From assembly GCA_041664945.1 (NCBI GenBank), contig JBAYJY010000024.1, positions 1 to 37,834 on the forward strand: DNA of 37,834 nt. The letters run 5' to 3'. The notes under the pieces were generated by a model, which was not told the origin of the DNA, searched no databases, and saw only the letters and a list, made by a program, of their open reading frames with translations. Both the position numbers and the translations under genes were made by a program. Positions 32,555-37,834 of the stretch are shown in pieces (the first letter of the stretch is position 1; the number at the start of each line of letters is the position of its first letter). This stretch comes from JBAYJY01 sp041664945. GTDB taxonomy: Bacteria; UBP15; UBA6099.

Positions 32555-33868
32555 TCAGGCGTTAGTGGACATATTAAAAAGTTCAAGCGCGTTTGACGGC
32601 ATGTTATTGGCGGCATTGATCGCCGTCATATTTGTCTGTTCGAGAATTTGTGATTTTGTGAGCGTCGTGATCTCGCTTGCCATTTCGGCGTCTTCAATTC
32701 GAGACCTGCTGGCTTCGTTGTTAATGACCTGAGCTGTGTTGTCGTTAATTATCTTCTCGAGTTTGTTTTGTAAAATGCCGGTATCGGCGCGATGGTCGTT
32801 GAGTTTTGCGAGAGCGGAGTCGGCGGATGTGATAGCGTCCTGCGCGCCGCTGACGGATCCGATGCTTGCGGAGACTCCGAGGGCAGTTGAAGTCACCTGG
32901 AAAGTGTCGAGATGCAATATGAAGTTATCGCCGTTGTCGGGCCCGATCTGGCCGGCGTCGTGAGGCGTCGGGTCTGTAACTGTTTCGTTGTTATAGAAAA
33001 AGGCGTAATATCTGTCGTCGGGCGACTCGTTGTCGACAAGGATAGTCCACTGTCCCGCCATGGGGTTTGTGATAGCGAATGATTCTTCGTACCAGCCGCC
33101 GGGCGTTTGCGGCGTCCGATAGCCGCTGTAATCAATCTGATCAGCGCTGTCCAATGTCGGCGTCGTGACGTTGTCTATTGTTTCCGGGTCTATGCCGCCT
33201 GTATAAGCCTCATAACCGCCGAGTACAGCGACGTTATAGTATCCGAAAGCTTCCCTCCCGTTGACTGTGCCGTTGGGCGAAATGAGGTTCAGATCAGGAA
33301 AATCTTGTTCGCCGTTGTACCAGGCGCCGGTGATTACGGCTACTCCGCCGTTCGCGGCCGCGAGCTCGGCAAGATCAATTGTCGCGAAAGCCTGCCCCGG
33401 ATGGCCGGGTTGACTATATGGCCCTCCCCAACCCGGAACCATATCAAAACTGTGGTCAAATACTTTTCTTCCGTTGAATCTCGTTTCCGCGTCAATCATG
33501 TTCATGTTTTTGACAAGCTCTCTGGCTTCGTTTTCCAATTTCTGCCGGTCGCTGTCGGTTAGCGTTGCGTCGTTTGCGGCTCTAACCGCGAGGTCGCGTA
33601 TGCGTTCGATCATATCGCCAATCTCGCTCATCGCCGCGTCTCTAACCTGCAAATAGTTCAGGCATTCCTGCGCGTTCACTATCGCCGTTCGCAAACCGCC
33701 TGTTTGCGCTTTCATCCCTTTCGCTATTGCGAGACCCGACGGGTCATCCGCCCCCCGGTTCATCTGATACCCTGACGATAGGTGTTCCGTTCCTTTTCTT
33801 ATTGAAAGGTTGTTGATATAGGCGCAGTTTAATGCGCCCATTGATGAAACATTTGTCAGCATGCTCAT
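32555..33868 (-). CDS. Flagellin with inserted beta-sandwich variable domain
   Basis: A 437-residue filament protein exported through the flagellar type III system. The N-terminal D0/D1 (about 1-140) is canonical: LSSGYQMNRGADDPSGLAIAKGM, QECLNYLQVRD, IERIRDLAVRAANDATLTDSDR and ETRFNGRKVFD. The C-terminal D1/D0 (about 350-437) has NEASRSRIEDAEMASEITTLTKSQILEQ. The central 150-335 insert is unusual: FPDLNLISPNGTV and AITNPMAGQWTILVDN look like a secreted PPC/P-domain beta-sandwich. Two cysteines, C15 and C69, sit in the N-terminal coiled-coil part. A GAGGCGAGG ribosome site precedes the ATG, and a sigma-28 promoter lies about 120 bp upstream. No other flagellar gene is in the window. Confidence 0.96.
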   Translation of the reverse strand: MSMLTNVSSMGALNCAYINNLSIRKGTEHLSSGYQMNRGADDPSGLAIAKGMKAQTGGLRTAIVNAQECLNYLQVRDAAMSEIGDMIERIRDLAVRAANDATLTDSDRQKLENEARELVKNMNMIDAETRFNGRKVFDHSFDMVPGWGGPYSQPGHPGQAFATIDLAELAAANGGVAVITGAWYNGEQDFPDLNLISPNGTVNGREAFGYYNVAVLGGYEAYTGGIDPETIDNVTTPTLDSADQIDYSGYRTPQTPGGWYEESFAITNPMAGQWTILVDNESPDDRYYAFFYNNETVTDPTPHDAGQIGPDNGDNFILHLDTFQVTSTALGVSASIGSVSGAQDAITSADSALAKLNDHRADTGILQNKLEKIINDNTAQVINNEASRSRIEDAEMASEITTLTKSQILEQTNMTAINAANNMPSNALELFNMSTNA

Positions 33869-33986
33869 TTTTTTATCCTCGCCTCAAAAGTAAGGCAAAC
33901 AACACATTGTGCGCTTTACGGCAGTATTCGAAAATGCAAATAAACAAAACTACACGCCATAGAACGCAAATATACACTTATTGGTT

Positions 33987-34013
33987 TTATCGGCATGTTT
34001 TCCAAATTCTTTA
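33987..34013 (-). promoter_or_regulatory. Sigma-28 (FliA) promoter of flagellin
   Basis: Read on the minus strand, TAAAGAAT (34013-34006), exactly 11 bp, then GCCGATAA (33994-33987). The FliA consensus is TAAAGTTT-N11-GCCGATAA, so the -10 is a perfect match, the -35 core TAAAG is intact and the spacing is exact. The predicted start near 33979 gives a 5' leader of about 110 nt before the flagellin ATG. It places flagellin in the late (class III) flagellar regulon. Confidence 0.88.
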
Positions 34014-34144
34014 GAAATAGCTAATATAAAGCTTTACTCATTAGGCGCATAAATAATGCGGCTGTGCGAAATACTATTGTTATGATTTCACTATAAACCG
34101 TTTCTTTGCAATTTGATTGTATGCGCTTTAATCACAAAAATAAT

Positions 34145-34163
34145 GACGGCTTTTTGCGCCGTC
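34145..34163. repeat. Short hairpin GACGGC/GCCGTC
   Basis: A perfect 6-bp stem, GACGGC (34145-34150) with GCCGTC (34158-34163), and a 7-nt loop. On the minus strand it is followed by a T-rich tract, so it looks terminator-like in that direction, but no minus-strand gene lies upstream. Function uncertain. Confidence 0.35.
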
Positions 34164-34213
34164 GGCGTAAATACTAATATAATTAACAGCACAAAATTAT
34201 TAAAGAGGTTTTA

Positions 34214-35485
34214 ATGAAGCGCGGATATCTTTCATTCATGTCGATTATGATCGCCGCGGTTATGACTTTCGCAATATGCAGGCAAGCGATAGCTGAACAG
34301 GAGACTCCGAAAACAGCCGTTGCAACGGCGCCGACGATCACGCTCGAGGTGATTCGGGCATTTGATGAGCTGCTCCCCGGACTCTCCGACGAGGACATGA
34401 GACAAATTCTCGACGTCGCTGAAAAAATTATCTCAACGAAGTTGAGCGACGAAGTTAGAATTGTTTTTCACGACAACGGCGTTATGCCGCTCGCTGATTT
34501 CTTCAACAGCGTGGACTATCGGAGCGCAAAATGGTATCAGGAAGCTCTCAAATCAAAATACGACAAGACGCTCGGCGAAAAAGCTCCGGTTTTTATGGAC
34601 CCGGAATATAAGGCGAGAGTCGTCGGCTTTTTAAAACAATGGGACCTGAACTCTCTAAAGGATTTTTTTCCTGACAAGGAGACAAAAAGCTACGAGGAAG
34701 CTTTCGACAATCTTATGGCTGTGTATCACCAGAAGATAAAGTGGCAAAAAACGCTTAAGACGAAGAACGGCGAGCCAATAATAATCGATCCGCCGGCGCC
34801 GTATCAATCATATGTCGAATGGGTTCAACTGATGTTAACGCAGAATAAGTATGACATAGTGATAACGAACGGATTCATCACCTATGATAATTTGCAAAGG
34901 CCGTATCCACACTCAATATGCAAACATGCGAAAGTCGGCGGTTCATCGTTCACCAGTCCGGGGCGCAAACCGATGGACGGCAAAAGTCTCATGATTAACA
35001 TTTTTGAGAGCTATAGCGGTGTCGAGGGCATCTCGAAGCCGGACGCCGACCTCTCTGCGGACATGAAAAACAAAATCATGGGCGCATTTTATTTCGCGCA
35101 TGAGTTCGGCCATGCATTCTATTATCTTCCGGACGTTTACAATCACGGTCCCGCATGCCTGATGAACACGACGCCCGGAATGAGCGACGCCGACGGTTAT
35201 GAGGCGATCGCCGGCGAACAGCTGCCTTGCGCCAAGTGCCGTCCTTGGATCGTTGCGCGCATAAAGGCCTATCGCGCTGAACTCGCGTTCGATTCAGGCG
35301 ACTACACAAAAGCTGGAAATTTGTATCTTGAAGCGGCTCGTGAAACTCCTAAGGGAATTGATACGAATTATAAATATTACATTCAAACGCTATTTTCAAA
35401 AGCGAGCGAGGCGTTCATGAAAGGCAACAATTTCTCAGGCATGAAAAAGGTTAGCGATTCCCGCAGAAAATTTGAAGAGGATTAA
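34214..35485 (+). CDS. Secreted zincin metallopeptidase, archaemetzincin-like motif
   Basis: A 423-residue exported protein with a signal peptide (about 7-27, MSIMIAAVMTFAICRQAIA). A zinc-peptidase motif HEFGH (H296, E297, H300) is followed by YLPDVYNH, so D307 or H311 could be the third ligand. A Met-turn-like C315-L-M317 follows, then after 21 residues C339-A-K-C342. The C-x-M then CxxC arrangement recalls the structural zinc site of archaemetzincins, but the first Cys of that site and the HExxHxxGxxH spacing are missing. The rest (about 30-270) is unrecognised. A TPR-like helix pair closes the C-terminus (AFDSGDYTKAGNLYLEAA). It likely acts outside the cytoplasm. The next gene starts 64 bp downstream on the same strand. 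Confidence 0.68.
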   Translation: MKRGYLSFMSIMIAAVMTFAICRQAIAEQETPKTAVATAPTITLEVIRAFDELLPGLSDEDMRQILDVAEKIISTKLSDEVRIVFHDNGVMPLADFFNSVDYRSAKWYQEALKSKYDKTLGEKAPVFMDPEYKARVVGFLKQWDLNSLKDFFPDKETKSYEEAFDNLMAVYHQKIKWQKTLKTKNGEPIIIDPPAPYQSYVEWVQLMLTQNKYDIVITNGFITYDNLQRPYPHSICKHAKVGGSSFTSPGRKPMDGKSLMINIFESYSGVEGISKPDADLSADMKNKIMGAFYFAHEFGHAFYYLPDVYNHGPACLMNTTPGMSDADGYEAIAGEQLPCAKCRPWIVARIKAYRAELAFDSGDYTKAGNLYLEAARETPKGIDTNYKYYIQTLFSKASEAFMKGNNFSGMKKVSDSRRKFEED

Positions 35486-35549
35486 AACGCGCGGCCCGCG
35501 GCAATGCTTAATGAGATTGCGGCCAAGCGATTTGTCAGGAGAACTGATT

Positions 35550-37451
35550 ATGAACGTACGGACAACCTTTTTATCGATTTGCATGATCGCGATTGTATCA
35601 TTCGGAATGTGCGCGAAGAGCGCCGCCGGAGAAACGGCGAAAAATCCGCGCGAAGTGACGCTCGGCGTAACGGTGTTCGACCCGAAAGACTCACTGGAGA
35701 AGGTCGAGAGCGACTACGCGTCGATGGGCGTCTCGAACTGGGCGGCTGCCGGCGCGACGAGTTGGGAAAGCTATATCCGTTGGAGCGGAATACAGAAGGC
35801 TCAGAATATGTGGGACTTCACGCAGTATGACAAGGAAGTCGAGATACTGAAAAAGAATAATATGAAATGGGTTCCATTTCTGATCGCCGGCTCGAACTAT
35901 ACGACTCCGCCTTGGTTCATCGATTCAAAGGATTCGCTTTTCTACAGGTGTCTCGAACACGACCAGGACAGCGGAGTGCAGAGCCTGTTCAATCCTGCGA
36001 TGAAGCCGGTGGTTGACGAGTTTATCAAGCGATTCGCAGAACATTACAGGCCGACAGGAGTGATCGAAAGCGTGCTGCTCGGCATCACGGGAGACTACGG
36101 CGAAGCGATCTATCCGGTGAGCGATGTAGGGCATTGGACAGGCAACTATCACCAGCACGGCGCGTTCTGGGTGGGAGACCGGGAGGCGAAAAAAAGTTTT
36201 TCTCTTTGGCTGGCCTCGAAATACGGAACATTAGACGCGCTGAACAAGGCGTGGGGCGCTTCGAACGCGTCGTTCGATTCAACTTGGCCTTTTCTCCGGG
36301 AGAACAGTCCTTCGGATGCGGCATGGCTGGACATGAACGAGTGGCGGCGGCAAAGCCTTGAGAACTGGGCTGAATATTGGATAGGAACGGCGAGGAAATA
36401 TTTTCCTGAAACGCCGATATATTTATGCACAGGCGGCGACGGCGCGCTGGAGCACGGCTCGCGTTTCGGCCGGCAGGCGAAGATAGCGTCGAAGTATGGA
36501 GCGGGCGTCCGGATAACTAATGAGGGGAGCGACTACGCGAATAATTTCACGCTTACCCGCTGGGTGGCGTCGGCATGCAAATTCTACAAGACATATTTCG
36601 GATTCGAGCCGGCGAGCGCGGTGGAAGAGAAAGCGGTCGCGAGGCGCGCCTACAACGCGTCAGCCTCCGGAGCGCGCCAGCTTTTTGAATACACCGGTAA
36701 TGTGTGGGCCGGCGCTTGGAAGGGCAAATACCCGGAATGGGCGGCAAAATTTCAGGCAGTGGAAGCGCTGACGCCTGTGGCTGTGTTCATTCCGGAAACG
36801 TATTTTGTGTTGAATAGCGACAGATTGAGGCCGTTCTATATGACGCTGCGCGGCCTTCGTGATGTAGGGGATTACGATTTCGTGGATGAGTTGATGGCGG
36901 CTGACGGCGCTTTGGACGGATATTCCGTCATATTCATTCCGGATGGGAATGTAATAGACGACAAGGCGGGCGCTGCGCTTGAGGCATGGGCGCGTAAAGG
37001 CGGTTTGCTTGTCGGATTGGAATTGGAAAAAGCAAAACTCGCGTCGGGAGCCCCGTTATTGATAGGCGACGAAGCGAAGACCTTGAAAGAGACGAAATTG
37101 AAAGAACTGGCGAGGTCGTATGGAAAAGGCTACGTGGCTTCATACTCTCGCGAGGCGGCGTCGCTTATGGAACTGCGGCGCATGCCGGGATTCATACGCG
37201 AAATGTTCTTCCGGTCGTGCGCGCTTGACGCGCGGTTTCCGTGTCTGCCGGAGGCGGATGGGCCGACTGACGGAGTTTTTACCGCTATCACGCGGGATGG
37301 GTTGCTCATGCTCAACACAAACGACGCTCCGTATGAACGCGTTGTGAAACTTCACGCCCCCACTCTCAAACGGATCGGCGTGATAAACCCGCCGGAATCA
37401 GTCGTGGCGCGAGTCGAACCGCAGAGTTTTACGCTTGTAAAATTTAAGTGA
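35550..37451 (+). CDS. Secreted GH42-like glycoside hydrolase
   Basis: A 633-residue exported TIM-barrel hydrolase, most like GH42 and related beta-galactosidase-type enzymes. I chose the ATG at 35550 (AGGAG eight bases upstream, followed by a clear signal peptide TFLSICMIAIVSFGMCAKSAAG) over an ATG at 35472 that overlaps the zincin gene. The barrel (about 35-400) has WDFTQYDKEVEILKKNNMKWVPF, and the candidate acid/base E185 in LGITGDYGEAIYPV. A second Glu in FGFEPASAVEE or ITNEGSD could be the nucleophile. Residues about 410-560 resemble the GATase-like trimerisation domain of GH42 (YSVIFIPDGNVIDDKAGAALEAWARKGG). GH14-like enzymes share the GDYGE context, so family assignment is provisional and the sugar is unknown. 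Confidence 0.7.
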   Translation: MNVRTTFLSICMIAIVSFGMCAKSAAGETAKNPREVTLGVTVFDPKDSLEKVESDYASMGVSNWAAAGATSWESYIRWSGIQKAQNMWDFTQYDKEVEILKKNNMKWVPFLIAGSNYTTPPWFIDSKDSLFYRCLEHDQDSGVQSLFNPAMKPVVDEFIKRFAEHYRPTGVIESVLLGITGDYGEAIYPVSDVGHWTGNYHQHGAFWVGDREAKKSFSLWLASKYGTLDALNKAWGASNASFDSTWPFLRENSPSDAAWLDMNEWRRQSLENWAEYWIGTARKYFPETPIYLCTGGDGALEHGSRFGRQAKIASKYGAGVRITNEGSDYANNFTLTRWVASACKFYKTYFGFEPASAVEEKAVARRAYNASASGARQLFEYTGNVWAGAWKGKYPEWAAKFQAVEALTPVAVFIPETYFVLNSDRLRPFYMTLRGLRDVGDYDFVDELMAADGALDGYSVIFIPDGNVIDDKAGAALEAWARKGGLLVGLELEKAKLASGAPLLIGDEAKTLKETKLKELARSYGKGYVASYSREAASLMELRRMPGFIREMFFRSCALDARFPCLPEADGPTDGVFTAITRDGLLMLNTNDAPYERVVKLHAPTLKRIGVINPPESVVARVEPQSFTLVKFK

Positions 37452-37504
37452 ACGATGAAATATATTAAGCGGAGAGAAAGGCCTCCGGGCGAGCCGGGGC
37501 GCTC

Positions 37505-37834
37505 ATGACTGAAATGTTGAAATGGAAAAATTCGTTCGAGCTTTTTCTTATTAGTTTCATAGGGTTCTTTTTTGCCATGCTGTTCGACCGATGGCTGGGG
37601 ACAGAGATTCGCTTTTTTGCATATTTCAAGAACGTGATTGCCGCAGCGGCATTAATGGGATTGGGCGCAGGAGTTTTAGCGTCGGAAAAGAGGCGCGACT
37701 TGTTCGAATGGTTCGCGCCGTTGACTGCGATGGTCGTGTTAATTGTTTCAGCCGCGCCGGACAAACTGCGCTTGATTGCGATACCATCCGGGGAAAGTTT
37801 TAATTTCGTGTCGCGTCATGTGGATAAGATAGTC
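37505..37834 (+). CDS. Membrane protein N-terminus, spermidine-synthase-like family (runs off the window)
   Basis: An open frame of 110 codons from the ATG at 37505 to the window end. Three hydrophobic segments are visible: FELFLISFIGFFFAMLF (about 10-26), NVIAAAALMGLGAGVLA (about 39-55) and APLTAMVVLIVSAA (about 66-80). The segment RWLGTEIRFFAYFKN followed by GLGAG resembles the start of the large polytopic proteins that fuse a membrane region to a spermidine/spermine-synthase-like methyltransferase-fold domain. The C-terminal part that would decide this is outside the window. It starts 53 bp after the GH42-like gene and may share its transcript. Confidence 0.6.
   Translation, partial: MTEMLKWKNSFELFLISFIGFFFAMLFDRWLGTEIRFFAYFKNVIAAAALMGLGAGVLASEKRRDLFEWFAPLTAMVVLIVSAAPDKLRLIAIPSGESFNFVSRHVDKIV

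Larger units (their letters stand above)
33869..34213. other. Divergent intergenic region flagellin / zincin
   Basis: A 345-bp AT-rich gap. It holds the flagellin leader and FliA promoter (33987-34013), a small hairpin (34145-34163) and, near the zincin start, a TATAAT at 34178-34183 with only a poor -35. An AAAGAGG ribosome site precedes the zincin ATG. No gene is seen. Confidence 0.55.

Overview
The window looks like part of the chromosome of a Gram-negative, flagellated, probably anaerobic or microaerobic heterotroph from a poorly sampled lineage. The envelope and lifestyle evidence is an AsmA-like protein, a TRAP transporter with a periplasmic receptor, a flagellin behind a textbook FliA (sigma-28) promoter, a Rex redox repressor, and a tungsten/molybdenum aldehyde:ferredoxin oxidoreductase. 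Many secreted hydrolases (GH38, a GH42-like enzyme, a C25 peptidase, a zincin) fit a polymer degrader. Phylum cannot be fixed from this sequence. No phage, plasmid, CRISPR or insertion-sequence transposase gene is visible; the only mobile-looking DNA is short non-coding repeats.

Layout. 1-4.4 kb: the 3' end of lon, a MITE-like repeat, then tyrS and a metallo-beta-lactamase-fold hydrolase on the minus strand, and a DUF985 cupin. 4.4-8.2 kb: an AOR-family oxidoreductase and a two-part protein (Maf/DUF115-like N-terminus plus CgeB-like glycosyltransferase). 8.2-10.7 kb: a non-coding stretch with a 30-bp palindrome, tRNA-Leu(GAG), rex, and a secreted Cys-rich protein with a degenerate sulfatase-modifying (SUMF1/FGE) fold. 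10.9-13.7 kb: a DctPQM TRAP operon on the minus strand. 13.8-16.4 kb: an HD-GYP protein, an M23 peptidase and a TPR protein. 16.4-24 kb: putA, a C_GCAxxG_C_C protein and a secreted GH38 alpha-mannosidase, all minus. 24.1-26.8 kb: tRNA(CAU), an amidohydrolase and an AsmA-like protein. 27-32.5 kb: a plus-strand run of C25 peptidase/TPR protein, an unlisted 54-residue basic small protein, a radical SAM/SPASM protein and an NADPH-FMN-reductase-like flavoprotein. 32.5-37.8 kb: flagellin (minus) with its sigma-28 promoter, an archaemetzincin-like secreted zincin, a GH42-like secreted hydrolase, and the start of a membrane protein that runs off the window.

How they may work together. Proline catabolism (PutA), TRAP-mediated organic acid uptake, AOR and Rex describe a redox-balanced fermentative or anaerobic metabolism. 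The secreted glycosidases and peptidases would supply sugars and amino acids. The flagellin, a distant Maf/CgeB-type glycosyltransferase and an HD-GYP c-di-GMP phosphodiesterase hint at regulated, possibly glycosylated flagella. The most system-like unit is the C25 peptidase / small basic protein / radical SAM-SPASM / flavoprotein run at 27-32.5 kb. It has the parts list of a peptide-modification locus, but that reading is inference and has plausible mundane alternatives.
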